16,729 nucleotides of DNA from an uncultured Treponema sp. (GCA_937902445.1 CALELJ010000295.1:1-16729), one strand, 5' to 3'; positions 1-5,640 are shown, counted from the stretch's first letter. Numbers and translations: made by a program. Notes: generated from the sequence alone by a model not told the origin.

Positions 1-1
1 A

Positions 2-331
2 GAGACCGCGAACCCTATTTTACCCGAGCCGACGGTAACGGACGACTTATTTAAAGAAGAGTCTGAAACTCCTGTGCTGTCTGAGATGGAAGAAGCAGCG
101 GCAGCATGGAAAGCTTTAATTTGCAAAATTGATTCTTATGTGGAATACTGTGAAAAGGTTTCCGCTGAAAATAAAGAAAGAGTTGTTGCAAAATACGGAA
201 AGAAAGCCCAGGAAAATATGACACACTACACAAGAGATTATGCAGAGGAAAAAATTGCATTTATGCTTGGTCAGGTGAAAAACTGGTGCAATGGAGAAAT
301 CTGGGCTAAGTTTATAGAATTGATAAAATAG
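2..331 (+). CDS. 3' end of an unrecognised protein (5'-truncated by window edge)
   Basis: The frame is open from the left edge to a TAG stop, giving about 109 residues. An internal GTG at 74 would give 85 residues, but the reading frame continues upstream without a stop, so the true start probably lies outside the window. The first ~25 visible residues are acidic and proline-rich, like a linker. The rest is predicted helical, with Trp and Cys in the last third (an AWKAL segment, then KNWCNGEIWAKF). I do not recognise a family. The stop overlaps the GGAG Shine-Dalgarno of the next gene, so the two are probably co-transcribed. Composition is A+T-rich like the following genes. Confidence 0.5.
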   Translation, partial: ETANPILPEPTVTDDLFKEESETPVLSEMEEAAAAWKALICKIDSYVEYCEKVSAENKERVVAKYGKKAQENMTHYTRDYAEEKIAFMLGQVKNWCNGEIWAKFIELIK

Positions 332-341
332 GAGCTGATTT

Positions 342-851
342 ATGGCAGAAGAATTCTTAACATTAATGGCAGATTTTGATGATGAAACACAGGCTGTAAT
401 GAGCACTTGGTATAAAGAATTGCAAAAAGCAGGTTTTACAGGAGTCCAGACTCCAAATCTTCCATTTCACATCAGCCTTGCAAGTTTTTCTTTGGATAAG
501 GAACAGGAAGTTGTAAAAGAAATGCAGGAAATTGCAAAAAACTTTGGTCCAATTCCAGTGCACCTTAGCCATGTAGGAATGTTTGCCGGTGGTAAGGTTC
601 TTTTTGCCGCTCCAGATATGAATCCTTGTGATTTAGTACCGCTGCATGATGCAATTAAAACCCAGAACAGCGACCGTTTTCCCTGGACTCCTCACGCTAC
701 AATCCTGATTGATGAAGCTGAAACTGTGCAGAAGGCACTTCCAATTCTGCTGAAATCTTTTCATCCGATTCTGGGAAAGATTACAAAGCTTCATTTGTGT
801 GCATTCTGGCCTACCAGGGAAATTGCAATAGTGGAATTAAAAGAAGAATAA
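342..851 (+). CDS. 2H phosphoesterase / 2'-5' RNA ligase-like protein
   Basis: The 169-residue protein carries the two H-x-(S/T) signatures of the 2H phosphoesterase superfamily: H43-I-S45 (in PFHISLAS) and H118-A-T120 (in WTPHATILID), about 75 residues apart as expected for the bilobal fold. Family members hydrolyse 2',3'-cyclic phosphates or 2'-5' linkages in RNA or nucleotides, and some act reversibly as ligases; the substrate cannot be read from the sequence. No signal peptide is visible, so it is cytoplasmic. GGAG at 331-334 sits 7 bases before the ATG and overlaps the upstream stop, which supports the start and translational coupling. Family assignment is good; specific function is unknown. 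Confidence 0.8.
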   Translation: MAEEFLTLMADFDDETQAVMSTWYKELQKAGFTGVQTPNLPFHISLASFSLDKEQEVVKEMQEIAKNFGPIPVHLSHVGMFAGGKVLFAAPDMNPCDLVPLHDAIKTQNSDRFPWTPHATILIDEAETVQKALPILLKSFHPILGKITKLHLCAFWPTREIAIVELKEE

Positions 852-865
852 TAGAATCAAAAATT

Positions 866-1338
866 ATGCCTCCTCAATATGGCTTATTCGGTCTTCTGTT
901 TGCCTTTATGAATCGTCTTCAGGCAACAGGAGATTCTTTTTATGAAGAAATTACTTGCAAACAGTTTTTTTGATGGCTTGTATGAATCTTTTTCCCGATG
1001 AAGCGCCAACTGCAAATCAACTTAGCCAGGTGATGGGCTGTTCCCGTCAAAATGTAAAAGAAGTATTAACTGCTCTTAGCAAAAAAGGTCTGGTGGATTT
1101 ACATCAGGATGAAAAGGACAAACGCAAGCAGCGAATTTATCTTACAGAAAAAACTGGAGAAATGGCCCAGAAATATTCTGAACGGGAAAAAGCTTTTATG
1201 GAACTTTTGTACAAAGGTATTTCTGATGATGAAATTAGGGTAGTGTATAAAATCATTTTCCGGGGACATAGGGGACAGACCCCTGTATTCTATAATTTTG
1301 TCAAACTTTTTAGCACTATTTTACGCAAACAAATTTGA
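866..1338 (+). pseudogene. MarR-family regulator, frameshifted at a T7 run and with a repeat-derived C-terminus
   Basis: From ATG 866 the frame reads a MarR-like N-terminus (MPPQYGLFGLLFAFMNRL, then EEITCKQFF) and hits TGA at 971-973, directly after seven T (965-971). Adding one T, or a -1 shift, joins it to the frame that continues LMACMNLFPDEAPTANQLSQ, a winged-helix region (TANQLSQVMGCSRQNVKEVL, GLVDL, and DKRKQRIYLTEKT as the wing), ending at TGA 1336-1338. Only the frame after the T run appears as a conventional ORF, from a TTG at 955 that has no ribosome site and lies inside the MarR domain. The last ~25 residues are encoded by the GGGGACAGACCCCTG repeat (1262-1289) and following DNA, so the natural C-terminus appears replaced. 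The cause may be real inactivation, slippage-based switching or a sequencing error. Confidence 0.7.
1262..1289 (+). repeat. Dispersed repeat, GGGGACAGACCCCTG type (copy 1)
   Basis: GGGGACAGACCCCTGTATT occupies 1271-1289 and is preceded by a partial duplication, GGGGACATA, at 1262-1270. The GGGG/CCCC arms can form a short hairpin around ACAGA. Identical 15-mers lie at 2428, 3532 and 3561, all in the same orientation. It forms the 3' coding end of the broken MarR gene and lies immediately upstream of the first antitoxin promoter. Similar GGGG...CCCC palindromes are known as REP-type elements mobilised by RAYT (Y1) transposases; assigning this one to that class is inference. Confidence 0.75.
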
Positions 1339-1363
1339 CTTTAAATTTAAATCGGCATATATT
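1335..1363 (+). promoter_or_regulatory. Promoter of toxin-antitoxin module 1 (leaderless architecture)
   Basis: The -35 TTGACT (1335-1340), a 17-base spacer and the -10 TATATT (1358-1363) are followed by six T and the ATG at 1370. Transcription would begin at or next to the A of the ATG, and no Shine-Dalgarno exists between. The spacer holds the symmetric ATTTAAAT, a possible site for autorepression by the XRE protein (inference). The -35 overlaps the stop of the MarR remnant. Confidence 0.7.
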
Positions 1364-1369
1364 TTTTTT

Positions 1370-1924
1370 ATGCAGCAAAAGTTAAAAGAATTACGAGAAA
1401 AACGCGGATTGTCCCAGGCCGAGGTCGCACAGGAAATTGGAATCTCCCGTCAGATGTATAATAAGTACGAACGTGGTGATACTGAACCTTCATTAAATGC
1501 GATCAAAGCATTATGCACTCTGTATGATATCTCTTACGATGAATTACTGAATTCCGGAGAGCATGTTAAAAAGAATGTCCATTACGAAATTGAATCTTCT
1601 TTTGGAGAAACAGCTGTTGCCTCGCATGCTCTCGCTTTTGGAACTGAAAATTACTACTCACAAATTATTAAACTTTTACCTCATTTGCTTTTGTCTGAAA
1701 AATCACGACTCTTGACAGCAGTGGCTCAGAGCATGACAGAAGAAATTGAACTCGAGTCAAAGAAACGAAAATCGCAGCAGCAAAAGGTAAACTGGAATGA
1801 CATTCATACTCCAGTAAAAGAGGAAGCGGAGAAAAACATGGCAGACTTCCTGCAATACGCTCATTCCCATTCAACTGATCTTCAAGGAAAAAAATGGACG
1901 CGAGAGGAAATGCATGAAAGATAG
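1370..1924 (+). CDS. XRE-family antitoxin of toxin-antitoxin module 1
   Basis: The 184-residue protein has an N-terminal helix-turn-helix (about residues 4-60: KLKELREKRGLSQAEVAQEI, ISRQMYNKYERGDTEPS) typical of Cro/C1 regulators, and a long C-terminal half ending in a charged stretch (DLQGKKWTREEMHER) likely to contact the toxin. The frame is open upstream to 1298, but homology begins at the ATG at 1370, and the promoter leaves no room for an earlier start. Its last 11 bases overlap the PIN toxin gene, the usual coupled antitoxin-toxin order. It should bind its own promoter and neutralise the toxin. The antitoxin at 2828-3397 is a paralogue sharing SRQMY.KYE.GD.(D/E)P. Pairing XRE with PIN is less common than RHH or AbrB antitoxins in VapBC systems. 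Confidence 0.82.
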   Translation: MQQKLKELREKRGLSQAEVAQEIGISRQMYNKYERGDTEPSLNAIKALCTLYDISYDELLNSGEHVKKNVHYEIESSFGETAVASHALAFGTENYYSQIIKLLPHLLLSEKSRLLTAVAQSMTEEIELESKKRKSQQQKVNWNDIHTPVKEEAEKNMADFLQYAHSHSTDLQGKKWTREEMHER

Positions 1925-2330
1925 ATGTTTTATAGACACCAATATTTTAATCTATCCATTTGATAATTCAAATTTCAGCAAGCAGAATGCCTGTTCAAAT
2001 TTCTTAACTCAAATACTTATTGACGCTGAACCTGTAATATCGACTCAAACTCTCGGAGAATTTTTCAATGTTGCTGTCAGGAAATTAAGTTTTTCAAAAC
2101 AAGACGCAATGTATGAAGTTCAGAAACTTGCAGCAACATTTCCTGTGTATGAAATTAAAACAGAAAATGTTTTACACGCCATGCAAATCAGCAAGACAAT
2201 TCAATCAAGTTATTGGGATTCTCTCATACTTGCGATGACTATTGATACAGGATGCTCCATTCTTTATTCCGAAGATTTAAACAATGGACAGGAAATTGAA
2301 GGTATTAAAATTGTAAATCCGTTTATCTAA
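1914..2330 (+). CDS. PIN-domain toxin (VapC-like) of module 1
   Basis: The 138-residue protein has the acidic metal-binding residues of PIN-domain ribonucleases: D8 in FIDTNILIY, E49 in TLGEFFN, D102 in YWDSLIL and D121 in YSEDLNNG. PIN toxins cleave RNA, often tRNA or rRNA, with Mg or Mn. The ATG at 1914 lies inside the antitoxin's last codons with a GAGAGGAA Shine-Dalgarno just upstream, so translation is coupled. All catalytic positions are present, so the gene appears intact, unlike its counterpart in module 2. Composition is A+T-rich. The RNA target cannot be predicted. Confidence 0.85.
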   Translation: MKDRCFIDTNILIYPFDNSNFSKQNACSNFLTQILIDAEPVISTQTLGEFFNVAVRKLSFSKQDAMYEVQKLAATFPVYEIKTENVLHAMQISKTIQSSYWDSLILAMTIDTGCSILYSEDLNNGQEIEGIKIVNPFI

Positions 2331-2344
2331 TCGTCGCAGGGTCC

Positions 2345-2407
2345 CTGAGCGTAGTCGAAGGGTCAGGATGCTAAATAGCAACCCCAGGATACTTCGACTA
2401 CGCTCAG
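2345..2407. repeat. Perfect 16-bp inverted repeat CTGAGCGTAGTCGAAG / CTTCGACTACGCTCAG
   Basis: The left arm is 2345-2360 and the right arm 2392-2407; they are exactly complementary, with a 31-base loop containing a smaller GCTAAATAGC hairpin. It begins 14 bases after the PIN toxin stop and could fold into a strong 3'-end RNA hairpin, though no U tract follows. The right arm is also part of the composite repeat at 2382-2447. I recall CTTCGAC..GCTCAG-type motifs as intergenic repeats in unrelated bacteria; the function is unknown. Confidence 0.85.
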
Positions 2408-2447
2408 CAATCCTGGTATGGGCAAACGGGGACAGACCCCTGTATTT
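2382..2447 (+). repeat. Composite 66-bp repeat, copy A
   Basis: From CCCC at 2382 to the last T at 2447 this segment matches 3486-3551 at 64 of 66 positions, with differences at 2418 and 2422. It contains a hairpin with arms CCAGGAT (2384-2390) and ATCCTGG (2410-2416) whose loop holds CTTCGACTACGCTCAG, followed by GGGGACAGACCCCTG at 2428-2442. The two copies are direct repeats bracketing toxin-antitoxin module 2. No gene lies in this stretch. Confidence 0.9.
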
Positions 2448-2455
2448 CAAAAAAA

Positions 2456-2831
2456 TTAAAATAACTTCAGTTCAGGTTTTGCAACTTGAATAAGTTTAAA
2501 ATGATTATCATTTGTCCAGACAGAACAATCATTTTTAATTGCCAGATAAGCAATTATTCCATCCTGAAAAGGAACAGCAATTCCATTTTTTTTTCAGAGT
2601 TATAAAAAACTTTGCAAGCTGCGCCCAGTCAGATTCCAAAAAAGATAAGTAATCAAAACAAGTCAAGGCATCATCAATTTTATGGTATTCTTCCTCTGTA
2701 TTTGCACCCCGCAATAATTCAGCTTTTATAACACCACAAATCGAAACTTCATTGTGCAAAAAAACTTCTTTTTTACTTTCTGTTGGATTTTTCCAGTAAT
2801 CTATAAACACATTTGAATCCACTAGAATCAT
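2456..2831 (-). pseudogene. PIN-domain toxin (VapC-like) of module 2, frameshifted at an A9 run
   Basis: From the ATG at 2831 the frame gives MILVDSNVFIDYWK.. with the first PIN aspartate (D5) and E38 (IKAELLRG), then runs through nine A on the coding strand (2586-2594) into an unrelated tail, stopping after 98 residues near 2535. Removing one A restores a 124-residue VapC-type protein to a TAA at 2456-2458, with D90 (PFQDGIIAYLAI) and D108 (WTNDNHFKLI), the missing catalytic acids. As written, the product lacks half its active site and is probably inactive. The ATG overlaps the antitoxin stop (ATGA), and GGGAG lies about 10 bases upstream in the antitoxin gene. Alternatives to decay are phase variation, transcriptional slippage on the A run or a sequencing error. 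Confidence 0.82.
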
Positions 2832-3397
2832 ATTAAACTGTTCTCCCGAAAGCTCACTAAATCATCTGCACTCAAATCTATTTTTCCTGCTAAGTCAAAA
2901 AAGGCATTCATGGATTTCTGTTTTTTACCGTCACTTTTTGATAGGGGCAAAGCATTTCCACTAACCGGCTTTTCCTGATTCTGAAATTTCAGGAAATCTA
3001 CAAATGCAAGAATAGCAGGAAATTGTTCAGCAGGTATTCCTCTCAAGGTTTCAACGACACTTTCAAAGGATTTTGATTTTGCATTTTTGTTTTTGTATCC
3101 GACAGGATTGCCAAACGCAGGTACAGGAGATGCAACTTCCATTCCTTGAGAATTCGTATGGTGAGAATACATATTCTGTTCAGCTCGTTTCTCTTTGCAG
3201 CCGCATAATTTATCCTCAATAATAAAGTCATAACTTACATTATAAAGGCTACACATTTGAACAATAATTTTCACGGGAGGATCAACATCGCCATTTTCAT
3301 ATTTGGCATACATTTGACGTGAAATGCTTAAAATTTCCGCCAAAGCTGATTGAGAATAATTGTTCTGCTCTCTTAGTTTTCTGATTGTTTCGTGCAT
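2828..3397 (-). CDS. XRE-family antitoxin of toxin-antitoxin module 2
   Basis: The 189-residue protein starts MHETIRKLREQNNYSQSALA with a Cro/C1 helix-turn-helix over about residues 4-58 (ISRQMYAKYENGDVDPP), then a variable linker (PVPAFGNPVG) and a C-terminal toxin-contact region (AFFDLAGKIDLSADDLVSF). The frame is open upstream to 3529, but that part is repeat DNA and promoter, so the ATG at 3397 is chosen. The TGA stop overlaps the toxin ATG by four bases. It is a diverged paralogue of the module 1 antitoxin, strongest in the recognition-helix region. With the downstream toxin broken, it may survive as an orphan repressor or could still neutralise a related toxin (inference). Confidence 0.85.
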   Translation of the reverse strand: MHETIRKLREQNNYSQSALAEILSISRQMYAKYENGDVDPPVKIIVQMCSLYNVSYDFIIEDKLCGCKEKRAEQNMYSHHTNSQGMEVASPVPAFGNPVGYKNKNAKSKSFESVVETLRGIPAEQFPAILAFVDFLKFQNQEKPVSGNALPLSKSDGKKQKSMNAFFDLAGKIDLSADDLVSFRENSLI

Positions 3398-3403
3398 AGG
3401 ATA

Positions 3404-3432
3404 AATGTAATAAGAAAAATTGCAATTGTCAA
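3404..3432 (-). promoter_or_regulatory. Promoter of toxin-antitoxin module 2 (leaderless architecture)
   Basis: On the minus strand a consensus -35 TTGACA (3432-3427), a 17-base spacer and the -10 TACATT (3409-3404) are followed by six bases (TATCCT) and the ATG at 3397. Start of transcription should coincide with the start codon and there is no Shine-Dalgarno. The spacer contains the palindrome AATTGCAATT (3417-3426), a candidate operator. The spacing equals that of the module 1 promoter at every step. Confidence 0.75.
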
Positions 3433-3485
3433 ATTTTATAAATAAATATTGTATACTATATTTACCAACACAACTGAATAGATAC

Positions 3486-3575
3486 CCCCAGGATACTTCG
3501 ACTACGCTCAGCAATCCTGGTGTGGACAAACGGGGACAGACCCCTGTATTTTACGCCATAGGGGACAGACCCCTG
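3486..3575 (+). repeat. Composite repeat, copy B, plus an extra GGGGACAGACCCCTG
   Basis: 3486-3551 repeats 2382-2447 with two substitutions: CCAGGAT/ATCCTGG hairpin, CTTCGACTACGCTCAG at 3496-3511, and GGGGACAGACCCCTG at 3532-3546. A further copy of the 15-mer follows at 3561-3575 after TTTTACGCCATA. The AATAG before both 66-bp units suggests the duplicated segment may be slightly longer. The stretch from 3433 to 3700 has no credible gene; short ORFs across it are repeat sequence. Confidence 0.88.
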
Positions 3576-3584
3576 CAATTCTTG

Positions 3585-3635
3585 TGGCGAAAGTTATGCG
3601 ATGGATGGCAGCTAACAAAACAATTGCTTTCGCCA
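3585..3635. repeat. 9-bp inverted repeat TGGCGAAAG / CTTTCGCCA
   Basis: The arms at 3585-3593 and 3627-3635 enclose 33 bases. It lies between the repeat block and the lipoprotein gene, where A+T-rich accessory DNA gives way to core-like composition. It could be a hairpin, a protein site or the edge of an inserted segment; nothing visible distinguishes these. Confidence 0.45.
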
Positions 3636-3700
3636 TTCCGCCAGTTAATTTGATTTTATTTGTACAGAATGATAAACTTCAAAATATGGAAAAAATCACT

Positions 3701-4099
3701 ATGAAAAAAATCATATCCACAGGACTCGTCGCATTTTCAATGTTCCTTTTCTCGTGCAAGTCGCAGGAAATCGAAGTTGCCCCGGAAGCAACATCCCTTG
3801 AGATAATTCAGCTTGCACAGACAGCCTTTGACAAGGGAAAGAAAGATGACGCTATAAAATACTATGAAATTCTTCTTCAGCGCTACGGAATGAATCCTGC
3901 CATTTACGTCGAGGCACGCTATGAAATTGCCCACATCTACGTAAAGCAGAAGAAATACAAGGATGCTGAACCTATTCTTCTTGAGCTCAAGGAAATCTAC
4001 GACTCAAGCGCACCAGGTGCACTGCCGGGGGCTTACAGAAAGATGTCCATGAAGGATCTTGAAAAAGTTCAGGACAAGCTTGGAACTACTGGCAGATAG
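3701..4099 (+). CDS. Small lipoprotein with tetratricopeptide-like helices
   Basis: The 132-residue protein has a lipoprotein signal: MKKIISTGLVAFSMFLFSC with Cys19 after a hydrophobic core. The spirochaetal lipobox is relaxed, so LFSC is acceptable. The mature part has helix pairs resembling TPRs (LAQTAFDKGKKDDAIKYYEI, then YEIAHIYVKQKKYKDAEPIL), a protein-interaction fold, so it is likely an envelope-anchored scaffold. In-frame starts exist at 3584 and 3686; 3701 is preferred because the signal peptide begins there and a GGA lies about 10 bases upstream. Codon use matches the core region. Partner unknown. Confidence 0.75.
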   Translation: MKKIISTGLVAFSMFLFSCKSQEIEVAPEATSLEIIQLAQTAFDKGKKDDAIKYYEILLQRYGMNPAIYVEARYEIAHIYVKQKKYKDAEPILLELKEIYDSSAPGALPGAYRKMSMKDLEKVQDKLGTTGR

Positions 4100-4131
4100 A
4101 ATCATCCGCCTGAACCTTCCATCTCAACTTT

Positions 4132-5415
4132 CTATTTTTTTGACTTTTCATCAGGCACGATGATGCAGTCGAGGACAATTTCCTTTTCCTTTGCAAGTGC
4201 CATGACTTTTTCCTGAGAAATCTTTTTGGAACCCCTTGGCTTTGGATGGGGTTCCGCATCTCCTATGAGAATCACTTTCCTCTTTGCATCGGAACGCCAC
4301 TCGTAATGGATAAGGCTTGAGTACAAGGCCTCATAGACTGCCTCAGGAATGTCACCGCCCTCATTGCCGCGGATCGTAACGGTATTCAGGTTCTTCACGA
4401 ACTGTGCGGTGTTCCGTGTGAAATCAAAAAATTTGACGGGCAACCCCTTGTAGTTGTACGAATCGTTGTAGTCGCGGTAAAAAAGAAGTCCCAGTCTAAG
4501 GTCATCAAAAATTTTCACCTGCTTGAGAAGTTCCGGAACCCACTCGTTCTTCAGCATCTCAAGGTCGTCCTTCATGCTGCCTGTAGTGTCGATGGCAAAA
4601 ACAACATCCGCCTTGTCATGGGGCGTAATATTCTCAACGGCTGCAAGAAGATCTTCCGTAAGTTTTTCAACCCTTGAATAGTAGAGCAATCCGGCGCCGT
4701 CCTTTGCAATTTCCGCAAATTTTTCTGCAGCTGCGGAATTGTAGTCGTCGGTGAGAATTATCTCTTCCTCAGGCACAACCTCCTCAACCGGAATGACTTC
4801 CTCGACAACGGGAGATTCCTGCGGCTTTGGAACGATTTTCTTTTCAGGCTTTTTTCCAAGGTCAAACATAAACGCATTGTCCATGAAACGGCCGGTATAG
4901 TCTCCGTAGGGTTTCTCGAAGGTCCTTATGTTTATGAAAGTTCCTTTGCCGATCTTTATGCTTCCGTTGCGTGACCATGGATATCCGTAATAAATTGTCT
5001 CAGGCACATAGATATGGAAACATTCTCCAAGCTTTTCGTGACTCACGACGGTGGAAGAAATCAGGCTGAACTTTGAATACTCGGATTGCAGTTCACGGCC
5101 ATTGAGGTAGCGGATTTCATCACCGTTGACGGCATTCCATTCTCCGGCTCTGTAGGCATAGTTGTCCGCCTTTCCGTCCGGATCCTTTGTAGTCTCAACA
5201 AGCATGACGCTCTTCACGGAACTTTTTTTGCGGATGTAGATGTCGACACCATTTTTCCTGCCGTCACTGCCGGTGTGCTCACTGACAGCAATGTCGGCTG
5301 CGAGAATCTGCATTTCCGGAATCTCCACAATTCCCCTTGTCTGCTGGGCAATTGCAGAGCCTGCGCACAAACTGAACAAAATCAACGATAAAACAAAATG
5401 AAGCCTTTTTCCCAT
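4132..5415 (-). CDS. Secreted von Willebrand factor A domain protein
   Basis: From the ATG at 5415 the 427-residue protein begins with a signal peptide (MGKRLHFVLSLILFSLCAGS, predicted cleavage after AIA at about 23). An N-terminal beta-rich region (25-185) is followed by a Pro/Glu/Lys linker (about 190-218) and a C-terminal VWA domain with a metal-ion adhesion site: DTTGSM at 276-281, GGDIPEA at 353-359 and GDAEPHP at 385-391. VWA domains bind ligands through the metal ion. It is probably periplasmic or surface-associated; the ligand is unknown. An earlier in-frame ATG at 5439 adds eight residues, but its GGGA lies only three bases away. It is convergent with the lipoprotein gene; no clear terminator is visible in the 32 bases between them. 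Confidence 0.82.
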   Translation of the reverse strand: MGKRLHFVLSLILFSLCAGSAIAQQTRGIVEIPEMQILAADIAVSEHTGSDGRKNGVDIYIRKKSSVKSVMLVETTKDPDGKADNYAYRAGEWNAVNGDEIRYLNGRELQSEYSKFSLISSTVVSHEKLGECFHIYVPETIYYGYPWSRNGSIKIGKGTFINIRTFEKPYGDYTGRFMDNAFMFDLGKKPEKKIVPKPQESPVVEEVIPVEEVVPEEEIILTDDYNSAAAEKFAEIAKDGAGLLYYSRVEKLTEDLLAAVENITPHDKADVVFAIDTTGSMKDDLEMLKNEWVPELLKQVKIFDDLRLGLLFYRDYNDSYNYKGLPVKFFDFTRNTAQFVKNLNTVTIRGNEGGDIPEAVYEALYSSLIHYEWRSDAKRKVILIGDAEPHPKPRGSKKISQEKVMALAKEKEIVLDCIIVPDEKSKK

Positions 5416-5516
5416 AATCTTAATATCGGGTAAAACCATTCATCCCATGAAGAATATCAGCATTTTTCTGAAACTTTAGCCATAATTAAAAAAATTTATC
5501 CATCCTTAATTCAGAC

Positions 5517-5545
5517 TTTTCAATTTTTCCTACATCGTTTATAAT
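5517..5545 (+). promoter_or_regulatory. Candidate promoter of the 5641-7374 gene pair
   Basis: A perfect -10, TATAAT (5540-5545), has a weak -35-like TTTTCA (5517-5522) at 17-base spacing. Transcription would start near 5552 and leave a leader of about 90 bases. The interval 5440-5640 between the divergent genes is A+T-rich and otherwise shows no gene. Confidence 0.5.
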
Positions 5546-5640
5546 GGAGTAAGGATTTCTTCTGGAAACTAAGGTTTTCAAAGGATTTCCATAAAAAAAA
5601 CAATACAAAAAGTAACTTTAAATGAAGGGTGGGGAAAACT

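Noticed and set aside
955..1338. Stand-alone 127-residue MarR gene starting at TTG 955
   Set aside because: No ribosome site is present, and the MarR domain continues upstream in another frame to ATG 866, so the ORF is the downstream part of a frameshifted gene.
2345..2407. Rho-independent terminator for toxin-antitoxin module 1
   Set aside because: The stem is strong but the loop is 31 bases and no T run follows, so it is reported as an inverted repeat instead.
2535..2831. Intact 98-residue short PIN toxin
   Set aside because: The C-terminal tail after the A9 run is unlike PIN proteins, while the alternate frame gives the expected catalytic motifs, so it is treated as frameshifted.
3420..3653. 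77-residue plus-strand ORF across the repeat block
   Set aside because: It is made of repeat sequence, starts on the antisense of the module 2 promoter and has no ribosome site or recognisable domain.
3585..3660. Integron attC-like site (GTTATGCG and CTAACAAAACAATTG near an inverted repeat)
   Set aside because: The paired 7-base cores with correct RYYYAAC/GTTRRRY form and the usual attC length are not there, and no integron integrase is visible. The toxin-antitoxin cassette-like setting made it worth checking only.
5629..5640. GTG start for the unknown protein
   Set aside because: The codon overlaps its own would-be ribosome site, while TTG 5641 has GGGG at a proper six-base distance. Not fully excluded.
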